Source: VYDC01 sp963667515
GTDB lineage: Bacteria > Chloroflexota > Dehalococcoidia > UBA2979
DNA length: 64,000 bases
Direction: 5' to 3'
NCBI GenBank assembly: GCA_963667515.2
Contig: CAXXXY010000008.1
Coordinates: forward strand, 124,001 to 188,000
In this document: positions 44,924 to 53,869 of the stretch, in pieces
Layout: each line of letters begins with the position of its first letter
Position numbering within the stretch: position 1 is the first letter of the stretch
Translations under genes and position numbers: made by a program
Notes under the pieces: generated by a model
The model's input: the letters and a program-made list of their open reading frames with translations, nothing else
Database searches by the model: none
What the model was told of the DNA's origin: nothing

Positions 44924-45048
44924 CCAGCGAGGGGCGGGGATCTCCCGGCTGCCGCGCGAGAGGGCGCCGCGCGATGATGGGCGCCGCCCGCGAGGGCGCC
45001 GCATGACGACGCGCGGCGACGCGCGAGGGCAGGGACGAGGAGGCGACG

Positions 45049-45984
45049 ATGGCCGAGGGCGCGGGGGACGCGGGGAGCGAGCGCGGCGCGGCGATGCTCG
45101 CGACGGACCTCGGCGGGACGCGCATGCGCGTCGCCGTTTACGACGCGGCCGGCGAGCAGCGCCACCATGACGCGGGCCCCACGCAGCCCGACGACCCCTC
45201 CTCGCTGGCGCGCTCGATGCGCGCGGCCGTCGAGGCGTCGCCGCTGCCCGTCGCGGGCGCCGTCGTCGGCGTCGCCGGCCCCATCGACTACGACCGCGCC
45301 GTGCCGCGCACGCTCCCCAACCTCCCGGCCTGGGAGGGCCAGATCTCGGCGCAGGGCCTGGCGGACGAGGTCGGCGTGCCCGTGATCCTCGCCAACGACG
45401 CCGACCTCGCCGCGCTCGGCGAGCAGCGCTTCGGTGCGGGCGTCGGCGCGCAGGACATCGTCTACCTCACGGCCAGCACGGGCGTCGGCGGCGGCGTGGT
45501 GCTGCGCGGCCGGCTGCTGCACTCGCGCTACTCGCTCGCCGAGATCGGGCACACGGTGATCGATCGCGCGACGGGCGAGAACGTCGAGCAGCTGGGCTCC
45601 GGCACGGCTCTCGCGCGGCTCTCGGGCGAGGATCCGGCCGCCATCTCGGCGCGCGCCGCCGCGGGCGACGCGCAGGCGGCCGCGCTGTTCCGCGAGGTGG
45701 CGGACGCCTTCGCGCTGGGCGTGCTGAACTTGGCGCTCGCCTTCATGCCGGAGCGCGTGGTGATCGGCGGCGGCATGTCGCAGGCCGGCGATCTGCTGCT
45801 GGGCCCGGTGCGCGAGCGCATCGCCGCGGGGCCGGCCGTGCTGCCGCTCGCGCCCGAGGACGTGGTGCTCGCCACGGGCGGCGACGACGTGGGGCTGCGC
45901 GGCGCCTACGCGCTCTGGCTCGACCTCACCGACCCCGCGCGGCCGCTGGGCGAGCTCGCGATGGTGGCGCCCTCGACGCGCTGA
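45049..45984 (+). CDS. ROK-family sugar kinase (glucokinase-like)
   Basis: 311 residues. ATP/sugar-binding ATDLGGTRMRVAVYDAAG, VVGVAGPIDYDRAVPRTL, NDADLAALGEQRFGAG, GVGGGVVLRG and RVVIGGGMSQAGDLL follow the ROK order. The zinc-binding CGCGxxGCLE loop of typical ROK proteins is lacking (EIGHTVIDRATGENVEQLGSG), so it belongs to a zinc-free branch. The GAGGAGG ribosome site supports ATG 45049. Placement beside glgC, otsBA and the pentose phosphate operon suggests glucose phosphorylation. Convergent with glgC across a short pentamer repeat. Confidence 0.85.
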   Translation: MAEGAGDAGSERGAAMLATDLGGTRMRVAVYDAAGEQRHHDAGPTQPDDPSSLARSMRAAVEASPLPVAGAVVGVAGPIDYDRAVPRTLPNLPAWEGQISAQGLADEVGVPVILANDADLAALGEQRFGAGVGAQDIVYLTASTGVGGGVVLRGRLLHSRYSLAEIGHTVIDRATGENVEQLGSGTALARLSGEDPAAISARAAAGDAQAAALFREVADAFALGVLNLALAFMPERVVIGGGMSQAGDLLLGPVRERIAAGPAVLPLAPEDVVLATGGDDVGLRGAYALWLDLTDPARPLGELAMVAPSTR

Positions 45985-46015
45985 CGGGCGAGGGGATGAG
46001 CGTCGAGCGGTGAGC

Positions 46016-46066
46016 CGTGCCGTGCCGTGCCGGGCCGTGCCGTGCCGTGCCGTGCCGTGCCGTGCG
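46016..46066. repeat. Pentanucleotide tandem repeat (CCGTG)n
   Basis: About ten head-to-tail CCGTG units with one imperfect copy (CGGGC), ending at the glgC stop codon at 46067-46069, in the gap between the convergent ROK and glgC genes. Confidence 0.9.
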
Positions 46067-47377
46067 CTAGATCGTGAGCGGGCTGCGCGTCTGCTGGGAG
46101 CGCACCGTCGCGCCGGACGGCAGGCCGGACAGCTCACGCAGCTCCGGCCCCACCAGCGGGCCGATCACGGTGTTGCGCAGCAGTGTGAAGCTCGGCGGGA
46201 TGCGCGCGCTCTTGCCGATCACGTTCAGCCCGCTCCACAGCAGGTCGGGTCGCCCCTCGTTCGGGCCCTCCACGGGGCCGACGCCGATGCGCGCGTCGGG
46301 CCCGATCACGACCTCCTTGTCGACGATCGCGCGGTCGACGACGGCCCCCTGGCCGATGTGCGTGCCGTGCAAGATCACCGAGTCCCGCACCTGCGCGCCG
46401 TGATCGATGCGCACGCCCGGCGAGATGAGGCAGCGCTCGACGGCGCCGTGCACCATCGAGCCCGAGCCGAGGATCGATTGCCGCACCTGCGCCCCGGCGC
46501 CGACGCGCGCCGAGGGCAGCTTGTGCGAGCGCGAGACGATGCGCTGCCCTGCCTCGTCGAAGCGCACGGGCGGCGGCTCGCGCAGCAGCTCCATGCTCGA
46601 CTCCCAGTACGCCTCGACGGTGCCGATGTCGCGCCAGTAGCCCTCGTAGCGGTAGCCCTGGAGGCGCAGCCTCTGCGCCAGCGCCGCCGGCAGCACGTCG
46701 CCGCCGAAGTCGTGGCCGGAGGCCGGGTCGCTCGCGTCCTCGATCAGGAGCCGCGTGAGCACGTCGGCCTTGAAGACGTAGATGCCCATCGAGGCGAGGT
46801 CGATCGTCGGGTGCTCGGGCTTCTCCTGGAAGTCCACGACCCAGCCGTCCGCGTCCAGCTCGACGAGGCCGAAGCGCGAGGCGTCCGCCAGCGGCACGCG
46901 TGCCAGCCCGACGGTGATGTCGGCGCCCGTCTCCACGTGGCGCGCCAGCATGTCGCGGTAGTCCATGACGTAGACGTGGTCGCCCGCGAGCACCAGCACC
47001 GTGTCCGCGCGGCTCTCGTCGCGGCTCAGGAAGAAGAGGTTCTGGTAGACGGCGTCGGCGGTGCCGAGGTACCAGTCGCTCCCCGCGTGCCGCGAGAGGT
47101 AGGGCTGCAGCACCGAGACGCCGCCCACGTCCCCGCCGTAGCCCCAGGGCTGGCCGGCGCCGATGTGCTCGTGCAGCGAGAGCGGCATGTACTGCGTCAG
47201 CACGCCCACGCGCGGCAGCCCCGAGTTCGCGCAGTTGGAGAGCGCGAAGTCGATGATGCGGTAGCTGCCGCCGAAAGGGACCGCGGGCTTGGCGCGCTGC
47301 TCGGAGAGGACGGAGAGCCGATCGCCGGCGCCGCCGGCCATCAGGAAGGTCATCACGCGAGGCAGGGATCGAAGCAT
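46067..47377 (-). CDS. glgC: Glucose-1-phosphate adenylyltransferase
   Basis: 436 residues; makes ADP-glucose from glucose-1-phosphate and ATP for glycogen. FLMAGGAGDRLSVLSEQRAKPAVPFGGSYRIIDFALSNC-type nucleotide-binding N-terminus, VLTQYMPLSLHEHI, GTADAVYQNLFFL, VYVMDYRDML, FVEKP-like DFQEKPEHP, and a left-handed beta-helix (VGAGAQVRQSILGSGSMV and related hexapeptides). The RLSVLSEQRAKPA form is characteristic of Chloroflexota-like GlgC. ATG 47377 has GGACGG before it. A perfect inverted repeat lies just upstream at 47391-47408. Confidence 0.93.
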   Translation of the reverse strand: MLRSLPRVMTFLMAGGAGDRLSVLSEQRAKPAVPFGGSYRIIDFALSNCANSGLPRVGVLTQYMPLSLHEHIGAGQPWGYGGDVGGVSVLQPYLSRHAGSDWYLGTADAVYQNLFFLSRDESRADTVLVLAGDHVYVMDYRDMLARHVETGADITVGLARVPLADASRFGLVELDADGWVVDFQEKPEHPTIDLASMGIYVFKADVLTRLLIEDASDPASGHDFGGDVLPAALAQRLRLQGYRYEGYWRDIGTVEAYWESSMELLREPPPVRFDEAGQRIVSRSHKLPSARVGAGAQVRQSILGSGSMVHGAVERCLISPGVRIDHGAQVRDSVILHGTHIGQGAVVDRAIVDKEVVIGPDARIGVGPVEGPNEGRPDLLWSGLNVIGKSARIPPSFTLLRNTVIGPLVGPELRELSGLPSGATVRSQQTRSPLTI

Positions 47378-47390
47378 TCGGCCGTCCTGC

Positions 47391-47408
47391 GCCAGCTTAC
47401 ATGCTGGC
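47391..47408. promoter_or_regulatory. Inverted repeat GCCAGC-N6-GCTGGC, operator or leader hairpin candidate
   Basis: Perfect 6-bp arms around TTACAT, 14 nt upstream of the glgC start in the divergent glgC-otsB gap (47378-47504). It could be a repressor site or a stem in the glgC leader. Confidence 0.4.
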
Positions 47409-47470
47409 GACGCGCGCCGCGCGGGCCGGCTTCCCGTGGGCCGGCGCGGGCCGCCGCGACCACGCTTCGC

Positions 47471-47476
47471 TATCAT
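47471..47476 (+). promoter_or_regulatory. Putative -10 box (TATCAT) of otsB
   Basis: TTCGCTATCATCGG, 28 nt upstream of ATG 47505, identical core to the cofD and mscL boxes. Confidence 0.45.
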
Positions 47477-47504
47477 CGGCCGGGGCGCCGAGGGGAGGAC
47501 GCGC

Positions 47505-48383
47505 ATGCCCGCCGAGACGTGCGCGCTGCCCCCGCCGGTGGAGGCGCTGCTGGCGCGGGTGCGACGCGGGCGCAGCCTGCTGGTGTTGGACTACGACGGC
47601 ACGCTGGCGCCGTTCCGCGCCGACCGCATGGCCGCCACGCCCGACCCCGCGCTGCTGCCCGCGCTCGGTCGGCTCGCCGCGGCGCCGCGCGTGCGCCTCG
47701 TCGTGCTCTCGGGCCGGCCGCTCGCCGAGCTGGAGCGGCTGCTCGCGCTCGATCCGTTGCCCGAGCTGTGGGGGGTGCACGGCTGGGAGCATCGGCTCCC
47801 CGACGGCCGGCGCGACGACCCGCCCCTCCCCGCGTCGCTCGCCTCGACGCTCGACGCCGAGCAGCGCCGCCTCGCGGCGCTCGATCCAGCGCGGCTGGAG
47901 CGCAAGGTCGCGACGCTGGCGCTGCACTGGCGCGGCGTCGAGGCGCAGGCCGCGCAGGCGCTCCAGGAGCAGGTCGCGCCGCGCTGGCGGGAGCTGGCGG
48001 CGTCCGCGCCGGAGCTGGAGCTGCGGCGCTTCGACGGTGGGCTGGAGCTCCGCGCCGCCGGCCGTGACAAGGGCCGCGCGATGCGCGAGCTGCTCGCGAG
48101 CGAGCCCGCGGGGACGCCCGCCTGCTACCTCGGCGACGACGACACGGACGAGGACGCCTTCCGCGCGCTCGCCGACCGCGCCGAGGGCGACTCGGGCGAC
48201 ACGACGCTCGGCGTGCTCGTGGCGGAAGAGGCGCGCCCCAGCGCCGCGGGTGCGCGCGTCGCGCCCGCCGAGGTGCGGCTGCTGCTCGATCGCTGGGCCG
48301 ACGCCGCGGGGGCGCCGCCGGCTCAGCCCCCCGCCGCGCCCGCGTCCGACTCGCCTGGCGCATCGGCGCTCGGCGAGTCGTGA
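47505..48383 (+). CDS. otsB: Trehalose-6-phosphate phosphatase
   Basis: 292 residues, haloacid-dehalogenase fold. Removes phosphate from trehalose-6-phosphate. LLVLDYDGTLAPFRADR (DxD nucleophile motif), VVLSGRPLAELERLL, GVHGWEHRLPDGR, then K of DKGRAMRELL and GDDDTDEDAFRALAD, the C-terminal metal-binding acidic motif. Ribosome site GGGGAGG. Separated by 40 bases from otsA and almost certainly cotranscribed. Confidence 0.93.
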   Translation: MPAETCALPPPVEALLARVRRGRSLLVLDYDGTLAPFRADRMAATPDPALLPALGRLAAAPRVRLVVLSGRPLAELERLLALDPLPELWGVHGWEHRLPDGRRDDPPLPASLASTLDAEQRRLAALDPARLERKVATLALHWRGVEAQAAQALQEQVAPRWRELAASAPELELRRFDGGLELRAAGRDKGRAMRELLASEPAGTPACYLGDDDTDEDAFRALADRAEGDSGDTTLGVLVAEEARPSAAGARVAPAEVRLLLDRWADAAGAPPAQPPAAPASDSPGASALGES

Positions 48384-48423
48384 GCGCCCCACGAGTGCCG
48401 CGCGAGCGCCGCGCGCGTGCCTC

Positions 48424-49815
48424 GTGAGTGAGGGACGGTTGGTCGTCGTCTCCAACCGGCTGCCCCCGGCGCCGGAGCCGGGGCGCCCGGCGCCGGCCGG
48501 CGGCCTCGCCTCCGCCCTCGGGCAGGCGCTCGCCGAGGCGGGGGGGCTGTGGTTCGGGTGGAGCGGCGCGGCCGGCGACCCGCAGGCGCCGCCCGTGCAT
48601 CGACGCGCGGGCAACGTGGAGCACGTCACGCTCGACCTCTCCGCCGAGGAGGTGGCCGAGCACTACGAGGGGTTCTGCAACCGCGCGCTGTGGCCGCTCC
48701 TCCACGGCTTCACGGATCGCGCGCGGCTCGACGGGGGGCAGTACGAGGTCTACCGCCGCGTGAACGCGCGCTTCGCGGAGCGGCTGGCGCCGCTGCTGTG
48801 CGCGGGCGACCGGGTGTGGGTGCACGACTACCACCTGCTGCTGCTGGGCGCGGAGCTGCGGCGGCGCGGCTGGCGCGGGCGGCTCGGCTTCTTCCTGCAC
48901 ATCCCGCTGCCGCCGGCCGCCGCCTGGGCGCGCCTCCCCGGCGCCGAGGAGCTCGCCCGCTCGCTCGGCGCCTACGACCTCGTCGGCGTGCAGACCGAGC
49001 GCGACGTGCGAGCGGCGCGCGCGATCCTGGGGGCGCACGGCGCCGCCGAGGCCGCGACCCGCCTCGGCGCCTTCCCGATCGGCATCGACCCGGAGCACTG
49101 GCGCGCCCTCGCCGCGGCGGAGCCCGCGAGCCCCTTCGAGCCGCTCGCCCGCGGGCGGCGCGTGCTCTTCGGCGCCGACCGGCTCGATTACAGCAAGGGC
49201 ATCCCGCTGCGCGTCGAGGCCTTCGAGCGGCTGCTGGAGACGGAGCCCCACTGGCGCTCGGACGCGCTGCTGGTGCAGTGGTCGGCGCCCTCGCGGGGGG
49301 CGATTCCGGAGTACCGCGCCGAGCAGCAGCGCGTGGAGGAGCTCGCCCGCCGCGTGGAGGCGCGCTTCGGCCCCGCTCCCACTCGCGAGGGTGGCGAGGG
49401 CGGGGCTGGCGCGGGCGGGGCCGGCGACCCGAGCCCGGTCTGGCACGAGGTCGTCACGCACGAGGCCTCGACGATCGCGGCCGGCTACCGCGAGGCGGAC
49501 GTCTCGCTGGTCACCTCGCTGGCGGACGGGATGAATCTCGTCGCCAAGGAGTTCGTCGCGGTGCAGCGCGCGGAGGACCCGGGCGTGCTGCTGCTCTCGC
49601 GCGGCTGCGGCGCCGCCGAGGAGCTGGTGGAGGCGCTGCTCGTCGAGCCGGGCGACGTCGAGGGGCTGGCGCGGGCGATCGCGCAGGCGCTCGCCATGCC
49701 GCTCGCCGAGCGGCGGGAGCGCTGGCGCGCGCTGCTGGCCCGCGTCGAGGGCTGCACCGTGCACGACTGGCGTCGCCGCTTCCTCGCCGCGCTCGACGCA
49801 GGGCCCGCGGGCTAG
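48424..49815 (+). CDS. otsA: Trehalose-6-phosphate synthase
   Basis: 463 residues of GT-B fold; transfers glucose from UDP- or ADP-glucose to glucose-6-phosphate. RLVVVSNRLPP start, GLWFGWSGA, VNARFAERLAPLLCAGDRVWVHDYHLLLLG, FFLHIPLPPAAAW, FGADRLDYSKGIPLRVEAFE, VTSLADGMNLVAKEFVAV and GAAEELVEALLV. GTG 48424 lies next to the initial VSEGRL. A short insertion EGGEGGAGAGGAG is present before the VWHEVVTH region. Stop shares CTAG with the convergent GH15 gene. Confidence 0.94.
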   Translation: MSEGRLVVVSNRLPPAPEPGRPAPAGGLASALGQALAEAGGLWFGWSGAAGDPQAPPVHRRAGNVEHVTLDLSAEEVAEHYEGFCNRALWPLLHGFTDRARLDGGQYEVYRRVNARFAERLAPLLCAGDRVWVHDYHLLLLGAELRRRGWRGRLGFFLHIPLPPAAAWARLPGAEELARSLGAYDLVGVQTERDVRAARAILGAHGAAEAATRLGAFPIGIDPEHWRALAAAEPASPFEPLARGRRVLFGADRLDYSKGIPLRVEAFERLLETEPHWRSDALLVQWSAPSRGAIPEYRAEQQRVEELARRVEARFGPAPTREGGEGGAGAGGAGDPSPVWHEVVTHEASTIAAGYREADVSLVTSLADGMNLVAKEFVAVQRAEDPGVLLLSRGCGAAEELVEALLVEPGDVEGLARAIAQALAMPLAERRERWRALLARVEGCTVHDWRRRFLAALDAGPAG

Positions 49816-51674
49816 CCGCCGCCGCCGCCCCACGAGATCGGCTCCCCGCCGCGCATTGCGCGGTCGAGGTTCAGCGAGCTGTTGATGTGCCCCAGGTGCG
49901 TGAAGGCCTGCGGGAAGTTGCCCAGCAGCTCCCCGCTGCGCGGATCGATCTGCTCGCTGAAGAGCCCCACGTCGTTGGCGTGCGAGAGCACGGTGCGGGA
50001 GAGCTCGCGCGCGCGGTCGAGCTCGCCCAGGAAGACCAGGTTGTCGACCAGCCAGAAGGTGCAGATGCTGAAGGTGCCCTCCGTGCCCAGCGGGCCGTGC
50101 TCCGTGTTGCGGTAGACGAGGCCGTTGGGGGCCGTGAGCTCGCGCTCGATCGCCGCGACGGTCGAGCGCATCCGCGGGTCGTCGGCGCCCACGAAGCCCA
50201 CCAGCGGCAGCAGCAGCGCGGAGGCGTCCAGCTCGCGCGAGCCGTAGGCCTGCACGAAGGCGCCGCGCTTCGCATCGAAGCCCTGCTCCAGCACCTCGGC
50301 GCGGATCTCGCCGGCCAGCGCCTTCCAGCGCGCGGCCTCGGCGTCGGAGGCGCCCAGCACGGGCGCCATCTTCACGGCGCGGTCCATCGCCACCCAGCAC
50401 ATCACCTTCGAGTAGACGAAGTGCTGCGAGCCCGCGCGCGTCTCCCATATCCCGTCGTCGGGCTCGCGCCAGTGATCGACGACGAAGGAGACGACGTGGT
50501 GCAGGTAGTCGATGTAGTCGCTGTCCAGCATCCCGGCGTGGCGCTGCAGCAGGTGCGCCGAGTCCATCAGCTCGCCGTAGATATCGAGCTGGAACTGGCC
50601 GGCGGCCGCGTTCCCCACGCGCACCGGCCGCGCCCCGCGGTAGCCCTCCAGGTGCGACAGCTCGATCTCGGTGAGGCGCCGCTCGCCGCCCAGTCCGTAC
50701 ATGATCTGCAGGTCGCGGGCGCGTCCCGCCGTGGTCCACTCCAGCCACTCCACGAAGGCGCGCGCCTCCTCCGTGTAGCCGAGGATCAGGAGCGAGTAGA
50801 GCGCGAAGGTGGCGTCGCGGATCCAGGTGAAGCGGTAGTCCCAGTTGAGCGCCCCGCCGAGTTGCTCCGGGAGCGAGGTGGTGGGCGCGGCGACCAGCGC
50901 TCCCGAGGGCGCGTAGGTGAGCGCCTTCAGCGTGAGCGCACTGCGCGTCACCGCCTCGCGGTCGGTGCCGTCGTAGCTGCACATCGCGCTCCAGCGCTCC
51001 CAGAAGTCGCGCGTCTCCTCGAGGCAGGAGAAGACATCGGCGGTCTGCGCCGGCCGGCTGGCGCCGTGATCCAGGGTCGGGTAGTAGCCGGCGGCGGCGA
51101 CCAGCTCCTGCCCCGCCTCGAGGCGTGCCTCGGCCTCGAAGTGCGCCTCGCGCTCCGTCAGCGGCGCCGAGCAGAAGACGGAGATCGCCTGCCCGCCGCC
51201 GTGCGCGAAGCCGTGGTGCTGGTCACGGTGCACGACGTGCGGCACCACGGAGCCGTAGTCGAAGCGCGGCTCGCAGATCATCGAGACGGCGACCGAGCCC
51301 TGCGTGCAGCTCAGGATGCGCATCAGCTCGTGCCGCGCCGAGAGCTCGCGCGGCGTCTCCGGCCGCGAGTGCGGGTGCACCGCCATGAAGTCGGTGAGCG
51401 TGGCGACGCCGTCGTCGGTGTAGAACGTCGTCTCTAGGATGTTCGTGCGCGGCAGGTAGCGCCGCTCCACGCGCCGGACGCCCAGCGGCGCGAGCTGGAA
51501 GTAGCCGCCGCGATCCCAGTCCATCAGCCGCCCGAAGACGGAGGGGTCGTCGAAGCGCGGGAAGCAGGCCCAGTCGATCGAGCCGGCGCGCGAGACCAGC
51601 GCCGCCGAGTGCGAGTCGCCGATCAGCGCATAGTCGCCGATCGGCGGGTAGCGGTCGGCGCCCGGCGCGCTCAC
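49812..51674 (-). CDS. Glycoside hydrolase family 15 protein (glucoamylase/trehalase type)
   Basis: 620 residues. IGDYALIGDSHSAALVSRAGSIDWACFPRFDDPSVFG N-terminal beta-sandwich, then the (alpha/alpha)6 barrel with NWDYRFTWIRDATFALYSL (general acid Glu/Arg region), QIMYGLGGERRLTE and DGIWETRAGSQHFVYSKVM (second catalytic Glu). Actinobacterial and mycobacterial homologues are trehalases or glucoamylases; the neighbouring otsBA makes trehalase activity attractive but unproven. GTG 51674 overlaps the pgl stop as GTGA, so it is translationally linked to the pentose phosphate operon. Confidence 0.88.
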   Translation of the reverse strand: MSAPGADRYPPIGDYALIGDSHSAALVSRAGSIDWACFPRFDDPSVFGRLMDWDRGGYFQLAPLGVRRVERRYLPRTNILETTFYTDDGVATLTDFMAVHPHSRPETPRELSARHELMRILSCTQGSVAVSMICEPRFDYGSVVPHVVHRDQHHGFAHGGGQAISVFCSAPLTEREAHFEAEARLEAGQELVAAAGYYPTLDHGASRPAQTADVFSCLEETRDFWERWSAMCSYDGTDREAVTRSALTLKALTYAPSGALVAAPTTSLPEQLGGALNWDYRFTWIRDATFALYSLLILGYTEEARAFVEWLEWTTAGRARDLQIMYGLGGERRLTEIELSHLEGYRGARPVRVGNAAAGQFQLDIYGELMDSAHLLQRHAGMLDSDYIDYLHHVVSFVVDHWREPDDGIWETRAGSQHFVYSKVMCWVAMDRAVKMAPVLGASDAEAARWKALAGEIRAEVLEQGFDAKRGAFVQAYGSRELDASALLLPLVGFVGADDPRMRSTVAAIERELTAPNGLVYRNTEHGPLGTEGTFSICTFWLVDNLVFLGELDRARELSRTVLSHANDVGLFSEQIDPRSGELLGNFPQAFTHLGHINSSLNLDRAMRGGEPISWGGGGG

Positions 51675-52357
51675 GCCTCGCCCCCCGACGGGGCGAGGCC
51701 CGCCGCGGCGTCGGCGTCGGCCAGCACCTCGACGCGCGAGGCGCGCACGAGCGCGGCCGGCAGCTCCTCGCCCGCGAGCCAGCGCGCGAGCGGCTCGCGC
51801 TTCGAGGCGCCCGCCACGAGGAAGAGCGCCACGCGCGCCGCCGAGAGCGCGGGCACCGTCAGCGTCAGCCGCGCGTGGTCGGGCCGCTCCACGCGCGCGA
51901 CCACGCGCTCCCGCTCCGCCAGCGCGGGGTCGCCCGGGAAGAGCGACGCCGTGTGCCCGTCCTCGCCCAGGCCCAGCAGCGCGACGTCGAATGCGGTCGG
52001 CCGCCCCGCGCCGAAGACGCCCGCGAGCTCGCGCTCGTAGGCGGCGGGGTCGCAGCTCGCGCCGCCCATCGCGTGCACGCGCGCCGGCACGCGGTCCAGC
52101 AGCGCGCGGCGCGCCATGCCCTCGTTGGAGTCGGGGTGATCGGGCGGCACGCAGCGCTCGTCGCCGAAGAAGACGTCCACCTCCGCCCACGGCAGATCGT
52201 CCTCGCGCAGCGCCTCGTAGAGCGCGCGCGGCGTGGAGCCGCCCGCGAGCGCGAGGCGCCCCGGCCGGAGCGCGCGCAACCGCCGGCGCGCCGCCTCCGC
52301 CAGCTCGCCCGCCGGCAGCACCGTCAGCTGCGGGCGCACCGTCAGCCGCGCGCGCAC
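51671..52357 (-). CDS. pgl: 6-phosphogluconolactonase
   Basis: 228 residues (DevB/Pgl type). Hydrolyses 6-phosphogluconolactone to 6-phosphogluconate. LALAGGSTPRALYEALRED, WAEVDVFFGDERCVPPDHPDSNEGMARRALL, DVALLGLGEDGHTASLFPGD and KREPLARWLAGE are family motifs. GTG 52357 with the zwf stop 13 bases upstream (52371). It is the last dedicated pentose phosphate gene before the GH15 gene. Confidence 0.92.
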   Translation of the reverse strand: MRARLTVRPQLTVLPAGELAEAARRRLRALRPGRLALAGGSTPRALYEALREDDLPWAEVDVFFGDERCVPPDHPDSNEGMARRALLDRVPARVHAMGGASCDPAAYERELAGVFGAGRPTAFDVALLGLGEDGHTASLFPGDPALAERERVVARVERPDHARLTLTVPALSAARVALFLVAGASKREPLARWLAGEELPAALVRASRVEVLADADAAAGLAPSGGEA

Positions 52358-52370
52358 GGGGCGCCCCGGG

Positions 52371-53789
52371 CTAGTGGAGGTGCCATGCGCGCGGCAGGAT
52401 CAGCGCATCGGCCTCGGGCGGGCCCCAGCTGCCCGCGGGGTAGTAGCCAATGGGCGGCAGCTCGTTCAGCACGGGCTCGACCAGCGCCCACGCGCGCTCC
52501 ACGCCGTCGGAGCGCAGGAAGAGCGTGCGGTCGCCGTCCATCGCGTCGTAGAGCAGCCGCTCGTAGGCCTCCTGCGGCTCCGACATGAAGGCCTCGCCGT
52601 AGGAGAAGTTCATGCGCACGGGGTCCGCGTCCACCTCCGGCCCCGGCGGCTTCGCCATGAAGGAGAGCGTGATGCCCTCCTCCGGCTGCAGCCGCAGCGT
52701 GAGGTGGTTGGGCCGCAGCTCGGAGACCTGCGTCGGTTCGAAGAAGCTGATCGGCGCCTCGCGGAACTCGATGTGCACCTCGGAGACGCGGCGCGGCATG
52801 CCCTTGCCGGTGCGGATGTAGAACGGCACGCCCGCCCAGCGCCAGTTGTCGATGCAGAGGCGCGCCGCGGCGAAGGACTCAGTCTCGGAGTCGGGCGCCA
52901 CGCCCTCCTCCTCGCGGTAGCCGGGCATCGGCTCGCCGTCGATCACGCCGCGCGTGTACTGGCCGCGCACCACGTCCTGCGGGCGGATCGGCGCCATCGC
53001 GCGCAGCACCTTCACCTTCTCGTCGCGGATCGCCTCGGCCTCGAACGAGCTGGGCGGCTCCATCGTCAACAGCGAGACCACCTGCAGCACGTGGTTCTGC
53101 AGGATGTCGCGGAACGCGCCCACCTCCTCGTAGAAGGCGCCGCGACCCTCGAGGCCGATCGACTCGGCGACCGTGATCTGCACGTGGTCGATCGCCTCAC
53201 GGTTCCACATGCGCTCGAAGATCGAGTTGCCGAAGCGGAACACCATGATGTTCTGCACGGTCTCTTTCCCGAGGTAGTGGTCGATGCGGTAGATCTGTTG
53301 CTCCTCGAAGTAGCGGTGGAGCTCCGCGTCCAGCTCGCCCGCCGAGCGCAGGTCGTAGCCGAACGGCTTCTCGATGACGAGGCGCCCGCCGCGGTCGAGG
53401 CCGTGCTCGGCCAGCTCGCGCGCCGTCTCGCCGAAGACCGACGGCGGCGTGGCGAGGTAGATCAGCCGCCGCTGCTGCTCGCCGCGGACGGCGACCCCCG
53501 CCAGGCCCTGGTCGCGCGCGCAGACGTAGCGCAGCCGCTGCGCCAGCGGCCCCCACACCGCCCCGTCGAAGCGGCGGCGCGAGTGCTCGCGGACCGCCTG
53601 CTCGGCGCGCCGGCGGAACTCGTCGTCGGAGAACTCGCCGCGGGCGTAGCCGATGATCGCGCCCTCGCGCGGGAGCAGGCCGTCGAGGGCGAGGTTGTAG
53701 ATCGCGGGCAGCAGCTTGCGGCGCGCCAGGTCGCCCGTCGCGCCGATCAGCACGATGTCCTGCGGCTCGGCCGCCTCCATGCCCCTCAT
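52371..53789 (-). CDS. zwf: Glucose-6-phosphate 1-dehydrogenase
   Basis: 472 residues. Oxidises glucose-6-phosphate, making NADPH. IVLIGATGDLARRKLLPAIYNLA, VIEKPFGYDLRSAGELD, YRIDHYLGKETVQNIMVFRFGN (substrate-binding) and the RWAGVPFYIRTGKGMP motif. ATG 53789 is preferred: GAGGGG lies ahead of it and a TATCCT box is at 53848-53853. A GTG at 53873 that overlaps the gnd stop as GTGA would give 500 residues, but homology begins just after 53789. Confidence 0.94.
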   Translation of the reverse strand: MRGMEAAEPQDIVLIGATGDLARRKLLPAIYNLALDGLLPREGAIIGYARGEFSDDEFRRRAEQAVREHSRRRFDGAVWGPLAQRLRYVCARDQGLAGVAVRGEQQRRLIYLATPPSVFGETARELAEHGLDRGGRLVIEKPFGYDLRSAGELDAELHRYFEEQQIYRIDHYLGKETVQNIMVFRFGNSIFERMWNREAIDHVQITVAESIGLEGRGAFYEEVGAFRDILQNHVLQVVSLLTMEPPSSFEAEAIRDEKVKVLRAMAPIRPQDVVRGQYTRGVIDGEPMPGYREEEGVAPDSETESFAAARLCIDNWRWAGVPFYIRTGKGMPRRVSEVHIEFREAPISFFEPTQVSELRPNHLTLRLQPEEGITLSFMAKPPGPEVDADPVRMNFSYGEAFMSEPQEAYERLLYDAMDGDRTLFLRSDGVERAWALVEPVLNELPPIGYYPAGSWGPPEADALILPRAWHLH

Positions 53790-53847
53790 GGCTGGCCCCT
53801 CACGGCGCGCGTCTCGCGGCCGCCATGCAGGCGATCGCTCCGCCGCA

Positions 53848-53853
53848 AGGATA
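53848..53853 (-). promoter_or_regulatory. Putative -10 box (TATCCT) of zwf
   Basis: CGCTATCCTTGCGG on the minus strand, 58 nt from ATG 53789, suggesting an internal promoter in the pentose phosphate operon. Confidence 0.4.
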
Positions 53854-53869
53854 GCGTGCGCAGGGTCGC

